Source: an uncultured Clostridia bacterium (GTDB lineage: Bacteria; Bacillota; Clostridia; Oscillospirales; Ruminococcaceae). Taken from it: a stretch of 64,000 bases of DNA. The stretch is from assembly GCA_945923775.1 (NCBI GenBank), contig CAMELR010000010.1:1-64000 (forward strand). Direction: 5' to 3'. The first letter of the stretch is position 1, and each line of letters starts with the position of its first letter. The notes below the pieces were generated by a model. It did no database searches. It was given only the letters and a program-made list of their open reading frames with translations, and had not been told where the DNA came from. A program made the translations under genes and the position numbers. Positions 25,228 to 33,892 of the stretch are shown here, piece by piece.

Positions 25228-27102
25228 TCAACGCTTTTTCTTTCTGGAACGGCGGCGCTGCTGACCGGGACGATTCTGTTTCGCCGGACTGCCTGCGTTT
25301 TCCTTCGGAGCCGCGTCGGCTACCTCGTAATACGCGGCGGAGTACCTCGGGACGCTCAGCTTTACGTTTCCGTTCTGGTCGGCGGTCATGCTGCCTGGGT
25401 AGTGCGGAGCGCAGCCGCCGTACCTGTCCTCGGTGGAATCAAGCAGCAGCTTCAGCCGCTTGCCCTTCCCGATGTTCAGCACATAGTCGTCCTGCACGCG
25501 GTCGGAGAAATTGAACACCGCAGCCACCGGAGCGCCTCCGTCGCAGCTTCTGAGCATGGTGTAGCAGCGCTTGAGCGCGCTGTCGCAGTCCAGCCAGCGG
25601 AAGCCCTCCGGGGAGTCGTCCCAGCGGGAGAGCGACGGTATCTCAAGGTACATATTGCACAGCTTCTTCATGAAATGCATGAATCCGTCGTGCATGGGGT
25701 ACTTCAGGATATCCCAGTCCTGCTCGCGCTTCTCGTCCCACTCGCGGAACTGCGCAAGCTCGCTGCCCATGAAATTCAGCTTCTTGCCCGGGTGCGCGTA
25801 CATGTACATATAAAGCGCCCTCGCCTGCGGGAACTTATCGTCGTAATCGCCGTACATCTTCTGAATGATGGTCGCCTTGCCGTGTACGTTCTCGTCGTGG
25901 GAAAGCGGCAGTATGTACTTCTCGCTGTAGTAGTACATCATCGAGAATGTCAGCTTGTGGTAGTGGTTCACGCGCTCGTCCGGCGGGGTGCGGAAGTAGT
26001 TTAGCGTGTCGTTCATCCAGCCCATGTCCCACTTGTAGTCGAAGCCCAGGCCGCCTTCGTCCACCGGCTTTGTTACCATCGGGTAATCCGTGGAATCCTC
26101 CGCGCAGAGTATCGCGGACGGGTGGATCCACTTCAGCCCGCGGTTCAGCGATCTCAGGAACTTCACGCCGCACACGTTCTCGCCCCGGGAGGGGTCGCCC
26201 ATGTAGTAGATAACGCGGCTGATAGCGTCCATGCGAAGCCCGTCGAAGTGGTATTCCGTCAGCCAGTAATTCGCCGCGGACTTCAGGAAGCTGCATACCG
26301 GCCCCTTCGTGAAGTCGAAGTTGCAGCTTCCCCACTCGCTGAACGCGATGTCCTTGAACTGCGACTCGTAGGTCGGGGTGCCGTCGAACTGAGCCAGCGC
26401 GTAGCCGTCCACCGCAAAATGCACCGGAACGTAGTCCATCAGCACCGCAATGCCGTTCTTGTGGCAGGTGTTCACCAGCTTTTTCAGACCCTCGGCGGTT
26501 CCGTAGCGTGAGGTCGGTGAGAAAAATCCGGTCGCCTGATAGCCCCAGCTTTCGTCGCAGGGGTACTCGTTCAGCGGCATAAGCTCGACGCAGTTGTAGC
26601 CGTGCTCCTTGCAGTACTTCACGAGCCGCGGCGCGATGTCCTCGTATTTGTACCAGCCGTTGGGGTCGTCCGGATCCGTGTGCCAGCTCCCGAGATGGAC
26701 CTCATAGATGTTCAGCGCGTCGCCGTGCCAGGTGTGGCGCTTCTCCATCCAGTCTAAGTCGTCAAAGTCGAAGCGCATGTCGCGTATTATGGAAGCGAAT
26801 TTCGGGCGCAGCTCCATGCCAAAGCCCACCGGGTCGCAGTGCTCAACGCAGTTCCCACCGTGGTATATCTTGTATTTGTACATCTGCCCCGGCTTTGCGT
26901 CGGTTATGCGTATCTCCCAGAATTTGCCGTCGCCGGTACGGTTGAGGTACCAGTCCTGCCAGCCGTTGAAGTCGCCGATGACCGACACGCCTTCCGCATT
27001 GGGCGCATAAACTCTGAACGTAGTGCCGAAGCCGTCGAACTGCGCACCGAGCCATTTGTAGGCGTCAAAGCAGTCGCCGGAGCTGAAATCACGTAAATTC
27101 AA
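25228..27102 (-). CDS. glgB: 1,4-alpha-glucan branching enzyme
   Basis: 624 residues from TTG 27102, chosen because GGAGG lies 7 bases ahead; an ATG at 27147 has no ribosome site and overlaps the promoter of the divergent gene. An N-terminal CBM48 module (about 15-110, with GDFNGWQ) precedes a GH13 barrel. Catalytic residues are D292 (GLRMDAISRV), E335 (CAEDST) and D403 (LSHDENVHGK). The C-terminus ends in a very basic tail (RRRSRKKKR). The enzyme makes alpha-1,6 branches in glycogen in the cytosol. No other glg gene is near. It is divergent from a TetR regulator, which may control it. Confidence 0.93.
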   Translation of the reverse strand: MNLRDFSSGDCFDAYKWLGAQFDGFGTTFRVYAPNAEGVSVIGDFNGWQDWYLNRTGDGKFWEIRITDAKPGQMYKYKIYHGGNCVEHCDPVGFGMELRPKFASIIRDMRFDFDDLDWMEKRHTWHGDALNIYEVHLGSWHTDPDDPNGWYKYEDIAPRLVKYCKEHGYNCVELMPLNEYPCDESWGYQATGFFSPTSRYGTAEGLKKLVNTCHKNGIAVLMDYVPVHFAVDGYALAQFDGTPTYESQFKDIAFSEWGSCNFDFTKGPVCSFLKSAANYWLTEYHFDGLRMDAISRVIYYMGDPSRGENVCGVKFLRSLNRGLKWIHPSAILCAEDSTDYPMVTKPVDEGGLGFDYKWDMGWMNDTLNYFRTPPDERVNHYHKLTFSMMYYYSEKYILPLSHDENVHGKATIIQKMYGDYDDKFPQARALYMYMYAHPGKKLNFMGSELAQFREWDEKREQDWDILKYPMHDGFMHFMKKLCNMYLEIPSLSRWDDSPEGFRWLDCDSALKRCYTMLRSCDGGAPVAAVFNFSDRVQDDYVLNIGKGKRLKLLLDSTEDRYGGCAPHYPGSMTADQNGNVKLSVPRYSAAYYEVADAAPKENAGSPAKQNRPGQQRRRSRKKKR

Positions 27103-27131
27103 AATATTACCTCCAAATTGTAAAAAATAGG

Positions 27132-27253
27132 TTGACAATCCTCGCATTTTACGGTATAATTAAATATGTACAAAATAATTATAATATATATTACTAAACT
27201 GTTCAAGCAACAAAATCATACCAAAGTCTAATACACGACATTTGTACATATTT
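27132..27253 (+). promoter_or_regulatory. Consensus promoter of the tetR gene flanked by paired operator-like sites
   Basis: TTGACA (27132-27137) and TATAAT (27155-27160) with a 17-base spacer form a perfect SigA promoter on the plus strand. Directly downstream, AAATATGTACAAAAT (27162-27176) recurs inverted as ATTTGTACATATTT (27240-27253), each centred on TGTACA. The sites sit between the promoter and the TetR start and upstream of glgB, so autoregulation and control of glgB are both possible. Confidence 0.6.
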
Positions 27254-27273
27254 GTCTATTTTGGAGGACCCAT

Positions 27274-27822
27274 ATGGATCTAAGAATTCAAAAAACCCGT
27301 GCTGCGATCAAATCCGCTTTTCTGGAGCTCCGCAGGAAAAAACCGATAGAAAAGATCACCGTGACCGAACTGGCGAAGCTTGCCGAGATCAACAAGGCGA
27401 CGTTCTATCTTCATTACTCGGACATCTACTCCCTCGCCGACGAGATGGAGGACGAGGTGATCGACGATATCCTATCCGAAATACAGGGTCTGAATAAATT
27501 TTTCGACGATCCCCGCAAGTACACCGCAGAAATGCGCCGTGCGCTGCTGAACAATCTATCCACGCTGAACAGCGTGTTCTCCGGCTCGAGATATTCCGGG
27601 TTCGCGGAGAAGATCGAGGAGCGCATAAAAGCGCGCCTCTACGCGGAATTCCCGAACCTGAAGAGCCGCCGCAACGACATCGTTCTTTCCTTTATAATCC
27701 AGGGAACGTTCCACACGATAGCGACGTCCGCCGGGAAGGAAGTCCCGGACAGCGAGGACCTCGAGACCATCGCCCGCCTGACCGACCACATAATCACCGA
27801 GCTGAAGCCCGCCGACGAATGA
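27274..27822 (+). CDS. TetR/AcrR-family transcriptional regulator
   Basis: 182 residues. The N-terminal helix-turn-helix (about 8-52) has KITVTELAKLAEINKATFYLHY, cut here to its core: TELAKLAEINKATFY is the TetR recognition helix region. The remaining residues form the helical ligand domain. ATG follows TTGGAGGA. It is divergent from glgB and lies before the GH95 gene, which has its own promoter. Paired TGTACA-centred inverted repeats in the upstream region are candidate operators. The ligand is unknown. Confidence 0.9.
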   Translation: MDLRIQKTRAAIKSAFLELRRKKPIEKITVTELAKLAEINKATFYLHYSDIYSLADEMEDEVIDDILSEIQGLNKFFDDPRKYTAEMRRALLNNLSTLNSVFSGSRYSGFAEKIEERIKARLYAEFPNLKSRRNDIVLSFIIQGTFHTIATSAGKEVPDSEDLETIARLTDHIITELKPADE

Positions 27823-27838
27823 CAATTGCTGAATTTTA

Positions 27839-27867
27839 TTGACATTTTGCGATAAGTGTGGTATAAT
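27839..27867 (+). promoter_or_regulatory. SigA-type promoter for the GH95 gene
   Basis: TTGACA (27839-27844) and TATAAT (27862-27867) are 17 bases apart, both perfect consensus hexamers. The leader to the ATG at 27944 is about 70 bases. Confidence 0.75.
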
Positions 27868-27943
27868 TACGCTGTGAACGATTACAGCCGATGCTTTTCC
27901 GGTCTGTAACCACAAAAAGCGCATTTTAGAAGGATATAAAGAT

Positions 27944-30223
27944 ATGAGCATAACCAACCAGATCTATTTTGACCACCCCGGCGACTTCGGGCTGTGGGAA
28001 CAGACCTGCCTTCCGATAGGCAACGGATACATGGGAGCCAGCATGTTCGGCGGAATCGAACAGGAGCGCGTCGTCCTCAACGAAAAGACGTTCTGGGCGG
28101 GCGGTCCCTGCGCGGCGCGCCCAGACTACTACGGCGGAAACCACCGCGGCAGATATACATATGTAAAGCAGGTGCAGAAGCTCCTCGCCGCCGGCGAGAA
28201 CGCGCGCGCCGAGGAACTTCTCCCGATGCTCACCGGCGACGGGGATTTCGGCAGCTACCTGCTCCTCTGCGACGCCGTACTCGACTTCACGCTCCCCGAG
28301 GGAGAGGTAAGCTCCTACCGCCGCTGTCTTGATCTGGACAAATCGCTGTACTCCTGCGGATTCACCAAGGGCGGAGTGCGCTTCACCCACGAGGCGTTCG
28401 CAAGCTACCCCGCGAGGGTCATCGCGTTCAGGTTCACCGCTTCTGAAAAGGGCGCGCTCAATTTCAGGCTCTCCCTCGACAAGACCCACGCAGCGTCGAT
28501 AACCGCTGAAAACAACACGCTCATATACTCCGGCGCCGCCGAGGACAACGGCATGCGCTTCGACGCGAGATTCCGCGTTTTCTGCGACGGAAGCATCACC
28601 TCCGCCGGAAAGGCGCTTGAGATCTCCGGCGCTTCCGAGGCTACGGTGTTCTTCTGCGCAGCCACCGACTACGACATGAAGTTCCCGAAATACCGCACCG
28701 AAACGGAGCCTTCCGCAGTCACAAAGCCGCTGCTCCACACCGCGGAGCGCCTCGGCTGGGACGCGCTCTACGAGGAGCACTACACGGATTATTCCAGCAT
28801 GTTCAGCCGCGTTTCCCTCGACCTCGGCGAGGAAAAGGAGCTTCCCGCGGACAAGCTCCTGGAAGCCTACCGCGCCGGCGACAAGTCAGCCATGAGGCGC
28901 CTCGAAACGCTGTATTTCAGCTACGGAAGATACCTGCTGATCTCCTCGTCAAGGGAAGGTTCCCTGCCGGCTAACCTCCAGGGCGTGTGGAACGAGAGCA
29001 ATACTCCGCCATGGTGCTGCGACTACCATATAAACGTAAATCTCCAGATGAACTACTGGGGCGCATATAACACGAACCTCGCGGAAACAGTCCCTCCGCT
29101 GACGGATTTCCTCGATTCCCTGCGCGAGCCGGGGCGTATCACCGCGAAGGAATACTACGGTATAGAGAGCACTCCCGAGAACCCCGAAAACGGCTGGACT
29201 GCGCACACGCAGTGCTCCCCCTTCGGCTGGACGGCTCCCGGCTGGGAGTTCTACTGGGGCTGGTCGACCGCAGCGGTCGCATGGCTCATGCAGAACATCT
29301 GGGAGCACTACGAATTCACCGGCAACAAGGACTACCTCCGGGACAAGATCTACCCGATAATGCGCGAGAGCGTGCGGTTCTACGTTCAGTGGCTCATCTA
29401 CGATGAGAAGCAGGACAGAATGGTGTCCTCGCCGACATACTCCCCGGAGCACGGCCCCGCGACCATCGGAAACACCTACGAGCAGAGCCTCATCGAGCAG
29501 CTTTTCATCGACTTCCTCAAGGCCTCCAAGGAGCTTAACACCGACCCGGAGCTTGCAGGAAAAGTCAGGGATATACTCCCGAAGCTGAAGCCCTACCACA
29601 TCGGCAGGACCGGTCTGCTCAAGGAGTGGTTCGAGGAGGACGAGCCGGACTTCGACCGCAGCAAGGTACAGAAGAATCACCGCCACATCTCCCACCTGAT
29701 GGGACTTTACCCCGGCAAGCAGATAAACCACTCCAGACCCGAGCTGATGAAGGCGGCAATCGCCACGATGAACGACCGCGGCGACGAGTCCACGGGCTGG
29801 GCGAGAGCCTACAAGATCAACCTCTGGGCGCGCACCGGCGACGGCGAGCGTACGTACAAGCTGCTGCGCGGGCTTCTTGAGAGCTGCACGTTCCAGAATC
29901 TGTGGGATTTCCACCCGCCGTTCCAGATCGACGGAAACTTCGGAGCCTCCGCAGGTATCGCGGAAATGCTGTTGCAAAGCCACGAGGAGTCTATCAGGCT
30001 GCTCCCTGCATGCCCTGCCGACTGGAACACCGGTAAATTCACCGGACTGTGCGCCCGGGGCGGTTTCGTCATCGACGCTTCCTGGGAAAATGGCTCGGTA
30101 CGGAAGCTCCGCATAATGCCCAAACTCGGCGGCAAATGTGAAATTGACGTTCCTGTAAACGGCGAGGTGCGTCACATGTCACTTGATACCGAAAAGGGCA
30201 AGGCGCTCGAATTCACATTCTGA
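27944..30223 (+). CDS. Glycoside hydrolase family 95 (alpha-L-fucosidase/galactosidase type)
   Basis: 759 residues, the GH95 core length. The N-terminus reads QIYFDHPGDFGLWEQTCLPI then GNGYMGASMFGG, diagnostic of the family. Known catalytic positions can be placed: the Asn pair in INVNLQMNYW (about 363-372), Glu in SPEHGP (about 502) and Asp in QIDGNFGAS (about 664). GH95 enzymes release alpha-1,2-fucose from host glycans or galactose from plant xyloglucan. There is no signal peptide, so the substrate must be imported first. The gene stands alone between a strong promoter and a terminator; the adjacent TetR gene could regulate it. Specificity is not decided by sequence. Confidence 0.92.
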   Translation: MSITNQIYFDHPGDFGLWEQTCLPIGNGYMGASMFGGIEQERVVLNEKTFWAGGPCAARPDYYGGNHRGRYTYVKQVQKLLAAGENARAEELLPMLTGDGDFGSYLLLCDAVLDFTLPEGEVSSYRRCLDLDKSLYSCGFTKGGVRFTHEAFASYPARVIAFRFTASEKGALNFRLSLDKTHAASITAENNTLIYSGAAEDNGMRFDARFRVFCDGSITSAGKALEISGASEATVFFCAATDYDMKFPKYRTETEPSAVTKPLLHTAERLGWDALYEEHYTDYSSMFSRVSLDLGEEKELPADKLLEAYRAGDKSAMRRLETLYFSYGRYLLISSSREGSLPANLQGVWNESNTPPWCCDYHINVNLQMNYWGAYNTNLAETVPPLTDFLDSLREPGRITAKEYYGIESTPENPENGWTAHTQCSPFGWTAPGWEFYWGWSTAAVAWLMQNIWEHYEFTGNKDYLRDKIYPIMRESVRFYVQWLIYDEKQDRMVSSPTYSPEHGPATIGNTYEQSLIEQLFIDFLKASKELNTDPELAGKVRDILPKLKPYHIGRTGLLKEWFEEDEPDFDRSKVQKNHRHISHLMGLYPGKQINHSRPELMKAAIATMNDRGDESTGWARAYKINLWARTGDGERTYKLLRGLLESCTFQNLWDFHPPFQIDGNFGASAGIAEMLLQSHEESIRLLPACPADWNTGKFTGLCARGGFVIDASWENGSVRKLRIMPKLGGKCEIDVPVNGEVRHMSLDTEKGKALEFTF

Positions 30224-30230
30224 CATAACA

Positions 30231-30261
30231 CGGACGGAAGGTTTATGCGCTTTTCGTCCGG
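30231..30261 (+). terminator. Terminator of the GH95 gene
   Basis: CGGACG pairs with CGTCCG, extended by AAAAG-like pairing inside, and runs into a stretch of seven T. It starts eight bases after the stop codon. Confidence 0.8.
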
Positions 30262-30323
30262 TTTTTTTGCAAAAATACTGTATTTTTTCTCCAAAACCCC
30301 TTTATTTATTTGAGATTATATGA

Positions 30324-30438
30324 TATAATAAACGCAAAGCGTTTATTATACATTAAAATTGCCTTGCACATACGTTTGCCTTCGGCAAACTCCGTGCATA
30401 TCGGCAAATTATAACATAACCTTGCGGTTATGTTATAA
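30324..30438. repeat. Three consecutive hairpins in an AT-rich intergenic tract
   Basis: Hairpin 1 has perfect 12-bp arms TATAATAAACGC and GCGTTTATTATA (30324-30350, 3-base loop). Hairpin 2 (30361-30405) has GTTTGCC and GGCAAAC around TTC with outer pairings TGCAC/GTGCA and GCC/GGC. Hairpin 3 has perfect 13-bp arms TTATAACATAACC and its complement (30409-30438, 4-base loop). None is followed by a T-tract, so they are not ordinary terminators. They lie 52 bases before the next start codon and may act as a 5' leader structure or be the body of a small repeat element. Confidence 0.75.
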
Positions 30439-30489
30439 TATAAATAATAGTATATAGTATCCTGAGAATTATGTTTGGAAGGTGAGGAA

Positions 30490-31353
30490 ATGGCATTCTG
30501 TGACTTACGTCCTGTCAAGATATACAACGAGGGCGCAGGAGTGACATATATTATAGGCGATGTATTTGCGGTCTACGCGAACGCGCCCCAGCCACTTATT
30601 TATAGCTGGGATCTGGTGCAGAAGGTCACGGAGGACAAGCGCGCCATTACGATACATACCGAAAATTGCGATTTCATTATCCCCAAGAAGGATTTCAGCG
30701 ACCAGGCGGATTACTTCCGCGCCATCGCGATAATCGAATGCGCGCAGAAATCCGGCGGATTTGAGTATGTACACCAGCGGCGCATTCTCCCGCTGAAAAG
30801 CGAGTACATCGAGACCGACCCCGGCAAGGAATCCTACTACGGCTCCTGCGAGATAGACGAAAACGACGCGGCGGCGACGTTCATAATGCTGATGAACTTC
30901 CGGCTGGTGAAGGTCCTGTGGCTGCTCGCGGTAATGCTTATGCTCGTTATCCTGCTGGCGCTCCACATTTTCGTGGGGATAACCCGCAGCAACGTTCTGT
31001 ACTTCATACCTATCTCGATCATCGGCGGCGCGATCCTGACCCTTATCGTCTACATGATATGCCACGCGGTCGCACGCAGGAAGTACACCGCAGTTTCAAG
31101 CTGCGACCCTGCTTCAAACGAGCCGATATCGTTCATAATCAGCCCCTACGGCTTTTCAGCCTGCGAAAGCTGCATCGCCGACAATCAGGAACTGATACCG
31201 TGGTCGTCCCTGGACTACTTTATAGAATCAGACAAGATGTTCGTTTTCTATAAGGACGGCAGCACATCGGTTTTCGTGCCCAAGAAGGCATTCGACAAGA
31301 AGTGTATCGGCGGTATCGCGGATATAATTTCACTTCGTCTTGAACAGCGTTAA
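30490..31353 (+). CDS. YcxB-like membrane protein with two cytosolic PH-like halves
   Basis: 287 residues from ATG 30490, behind GGTGAGG; an ATG 15 bases upstream would precede this site. Two membrane helices are clear (VLWLLAVMLMLVILLALHIF and the next hydrophobic stretch, about 143-195). The C-terminal part has PWSSLDYFIESDKMFVFYKD followed by VFVPKKAF, the YcxB-type signature. The N-terminal half repeats that pattern (YSWDLVQKV ... FIIPKKDF), so the protein looks like a duplicated PH-like unit around a membrane hairpin. Function of the family is unknown. It is 16 bases ahead of the next gene, likely an operon. Confidence 0.65.
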   Translation: MAFCDLRPVKIYNEGAGVTYIIGDVFAVYANAPQPLIYSWDLVQKVTEDKRAITIHTENCDFIIPKKDFSDQADYFRAIAIIECAQKSGGFEYVHQRRILPLKSEYIETDPGKESYYGSCEIDENDAAATFIMLMNFRLVKVLWLLAVMLMLVILLALHIFVGITRSNVLYFIPISIIGGAILTLIVYMICHAVARRKYTAVSSCDPASNEPISFIISPYGFSACESCIADNQELIPWSSLDYFIESDKMFVFYKDGSTSVFVPKKAFDKKCIGGIADIISLRLEQR

Positions 31354-31369
31354 ATGGAGGTAACGGCAA

Positions 31370-32839
31370 GTGGGAGTTGAGATAAAAAGCGAACACATCG
31401 ACATCGGCGGCAGCAATGTTGTGCTTGCCTCCGTGCGCGGCGGCAAGGCGGTAATAGGGACCTGCTCGGCAGGCTACGGAGCCAAGCGCGGCGACACTTC
31501 GGCGCAGACACGCCTTTTCTACATAGGCAACGACCCGGTCGCCGAGATACTCTGCCCGAATCACGGCAGTAAAAGCTCCGATAAGCTCATTTCGCTGTGC
31601 ACCGGCTACTCTGCGATGGACGATGAGATACACGACACGCTCACTGAAAGCTTCGCGCGGCTGAACAAGGGTGACTCCCTTGCGGCGGGGCTGCACGACG
31701 TGCTTGCGCTGCTCCCTGACGGGGTTTACACGATCTACTATTCCGACTACTATCCCACCGACGGAGCTGGTACGTTCTTCTGGGGAGCCTACAATCTCGC
31801 CCACGAGATACACGGAACCGCCGAGCACAACCGCACCATCGGCAGGAGCAAGACCTTCCGCCCCTGCTTCCTGATACCCGGCGCACCACTTGACACCTAC
31901 GACTCAAAGCTGCTCCCCATGACCAACGAGGCCGCGAAGTCGAGAGTCTGCCAGGGAATCGTGTACCACCTGTCCGGACTGCACTCCGTGCTTCTGAAGG
32001 GACACCACGGCGCGGTATCCTGCGTTGACGCGAAGATACCCTACAAGTGCGCGGTCATTGAAAAGATAAACGAACCCTACACCGACGAGCCTGTAAAGCC
32101 GGTGGCTGCTCCTGCGCCCGCAGAAACTCCCGCTCCGGCTGAGGCTGCGGAGGCTCCTACGGACGGCGCCGCGGCAGAGGAAGCGGCTCCCGAGGCTGAG
32201 GCAGCGCCTGCTGAACAGCCGAAGCCCGCGCCGGAGGCTCCAAAGCAGGAAGGCATCACCGGATTCCGCAGCGCGTCAGTGAAGATACCGCTGGAGCTGT
32301 TCCCGCGTGAAATGCTGAAGATACTGCTTGAAACCAGGTTCGAGTACAAGCCGGAGCAGTACCGCGCTCTGATACGCAAGCTGGGACTGGTTCGGAAGAA
32401 ATCCTACAGCAACAAGGTAATTCCCCGCCCTGTGCTTGACCAGTGCGAGCAAATGCCCGACTGCGAAATGATGGAATCGGTATTCACCGTTGACAAGCTC
32501 ACTCAGGGACAGTTAAACGCGCTGCTTGCCGGCGAGGTGGAGTACAACGACGAGATAATTATATCGCCGAACTTCTACGCAAGTATCGTGACTGCGTGCA
32601 ACTACCTGCAATTCACGAACCCGAAGAAATTCGTGGAGTTCTCCCTCGCGATACTCGACAATCCGGAGCTGTACGCAACGCACGAGTACATCGCGAACCG
32701 TATTTCCCGCGTCACCAGTAAGGACGTGTACGCGTTCTTCAAGGCGGTGCTCGCTAACGGCGACCCGGGCTACGAAAAGATCGCAAACATCGCCGATAAA
32801 TACGTTACGGCTTACGACAAGCAAAAAAACAGCAAATAA
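31370..32839 (+). CDS. Unknown two-domain protein with Ala/Pro-rich linker
   Basis: 489 residues from GTG 31370, nine bases after GGAGG. Domain 1 (about 1-240) has no motif I can assign; its start (GVEIKSEHIDIGGSNVVLAS) is beta-rich. A linker (about 247-295) is nearly all Ala, Pro and Glu. Domain 2 (about 300-489) is helical and charged, beginning ASVKIPLELFPREMLK. There is no signal peptide or membrane segment, so it is cytosolic. It follows the YcxB-like gene by 16 bases and is probably co-expressed with it. I do not recognise either domain; GC codon use matches the core genome. Confidence 0.6.
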   Translation: MGVEIKSEHIDIGGSNVVLASVRGGKAVIGTCSAGYGAKRGDTSAQTRLFYIGNDPVAEILCPNHGSKSSDKLISLCTGYSAMDDEIHDTLTESFARLNKGDSLAAGLHDVLALLPDGVYTIYYSDYYPTDGAGTFFWGAYNLAHEIHGTAEHNRTIGRSKTFRPCFLIPGAPLDTYDSKLLPMTNEAAKSRVCQGIVYHLSGLHSVLLKGHHGAVSCVDAKIPYKCAVIEKINEPYTDEPVKPVAAPAPAETPAPAEAAEAPTDGAAAEEAAPEAEAAPAEQPKPAPEAPKQEGITGFRSASVKIPLELFPREMLKILLETRFEYKPEQYRALIRKLGLVRKKSYSNKVIPRPVLDQCEQMPDCEMMESVFTVDKLTQGQLNALLAGEVEYNDEIIISPNFYASIVTACNYLQFTNPKKFVEFSLAILDNPELYATHEYIANRISRVTSKDVYAFFKAVLANGDPGYEKIANIADKYVTAYDKQKNSK

Positions 32840-32841
32840 AC

Positions 32842-32871
32842 AAAAGGCAGGAACTTTGATTCCTGCCTTTT
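32842..32871. terminator. Bidirectional terminator between convergent genes
   Basis: A perfect 11-bp stem (AAAAGGCAGGA and TCCTGCCTTTT) with a short loop lies between the unknown two-domain gene and the convergent dut gene. The A- and T-rich ends allow it to work on both strands. Confidence 0.8.
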
Positions 32872-32874
32872 ATA

Positions 32875-33366
32875 TTATTTAGTTGTCGAGCCGAAGCCGC
32901 CGTTGCGTACTCCCGACGCGTCGTCGTCCACCGTGATCCCGTACTCAACGAAGATTCCTTGGGCGAATCCGGTTCCCGCCGGAATGCTCAGCGTTTTGCC
33001 CTCGTTGGAGTCATTCGTGACCTTGATAAAAATATGACCCTCGTTATCCGAGCTTGAATAGTCGCTGTCGATGATCCCGACCGTGTTGTTGAGCTGCAGA
33101 CGGTACTTGAATCCCAGACCGCTGCGCGGGTAGATTTTCAGCACCCAGCCGTCCTCGATAAGCACCCGGATACCTGTCGGGATATTTGCAGTCTCGCCGG
33201 GCTTCAGCTCAATATCGAACGGAGCGTAGAAGTCGTACCCTGCGGAGCCCGCCGTTGCGCGCTTCGGGAGCTTGATGCCCTCGTAGACCTTCTCGGCGTC
33301 CTCGCGCGTGCAGCCTGCCTTAAACTGCTTCAGGCTTACCTTTTCGAACTTTGCTATTCTTTTCAT
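32875..33366 (-). CDS. dut: dUTP diphosphatase
   Basis: 163 residues. All five trimeric dUTPase motifs are recognisable: AGSAGYDFYAP, YPRSGLG, NNTVGIIDSDY, a central GTGFAQGIF and the C-terminal FGSTTK. The enzyme hydrolyses dUTP to dUMP, keeping uracil out of DNA and feeding dTMP synthesis. It is the last gene of nrdD-nrdG-dut, 14 bases after nrdG, so it is co-expressed with the reductase that produces its substrate. An insert of a few Ser/Asp residues after motif 3 (YSSSDNEGH) is slightly unusual. Confidence 0.93.
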   Translation of the reverse strand: MKRIAKFEKVSLKQFKAGCTREDAEKVYEGIKLPKRATAGSAGYDFYAPFDIELKPGETANIPTGIRVLIEDGWVLKIYPRSGLGFKYRLQLNNTVGIIDSDYSSSDNEGHIFIKVTNDSNEGKTLSIPAGTGFAQGIFVEYGITVDDDASGVRNGGFGSTTK

Positions 33367-33380
33367 AGTGTCATCACCTT

Positions 33381-33869
33381 TCAGTCGAATAATACCACTT
33401 TGCCAAGTCTCAGCGTTTCCTGGACGTCGATAACGCGCTGGTTGGAGCTTCCCTTCCAGTGCAGCTTCGGGTCGCGGACCGCCTCGACATATTTCCCGTC
33501 AACCAGCACGTCAAGCAGCGGGATTATCTCAAGGTCGCTGATATCCTCCCAGCTATAGCCGGTGTAGAGCCAGATAGTTTTCCCCGGCAGAGTCTCGCGG
33601 ACCTTCTTCGCAAGCCGGGTTATCTCGCCGCGGTTGCGCTTGTGGAGCGGGTCGCCGCCGCTGAACGTTATTCCGCTTATGTAATCCGCGGAGAGCTTCT
33701 CGAAAAGCTCCTGCTCCGCCGCTTCGTCAAACGGTATGCCGCCGTCGATGTCCCACGTAATGGGATTGTGACAGCCACGGCAGCGGTGCTCGCACCCCGC
33801 CACCCACAGCACGGTGCGAAGCCCATCGCCGTTCAGCATATCGTCGGTAGTTATGTTATGGTAACGCAT
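33381..33869 (-). CDS. nrdG: Anaerobic ribonucleotide reductase activating protein
   Basis: 162 residues, a short radical-SAM enzyme. The cluster-binding motif CEHRCRGC (about 26-33) is present with FSGGDPL as the SAM-contacting loop. It uses SAM and a 4Fe-4S cluster to generate the glycyl radical on NrdD in the cytosol under anaerobic conditions. It lies 23 bases after nrdD in the same direction. Length and motifs are canonical. Confidence 0.95.
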   Translation of the reverse strand: MRYHNITTDDMLNGDGLRTVLWVAGCEHRCRGCHNPITWDIDGGIPFDEAAEQELFEKLSADYISGITFSGGDPLHKRNRGEITRLAKKVRETLPGKTIWLYTGYSWEDISDLEIIPLLDVLVDGKYVEAVRDPKLHWKGSSNQRVIDVQETLRLGKVVLFD

Positions 33870-33892
33870 TTTTTTAATTCACTTTCGTTTTT

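Noticed and set aside
24986-25231. 81-residue open frame overlapping the tRNA
   Set aside because: It reads through tRNA-Ser and has no ribosome site or recognisable domain.
28949-30175. 408-residue open frame opposite the GH95 gene
   Set aside because: It is a mirror of GC-rich codon use; the plus strand encodes a complete GH95 enzyme with family motifs and a promoter.
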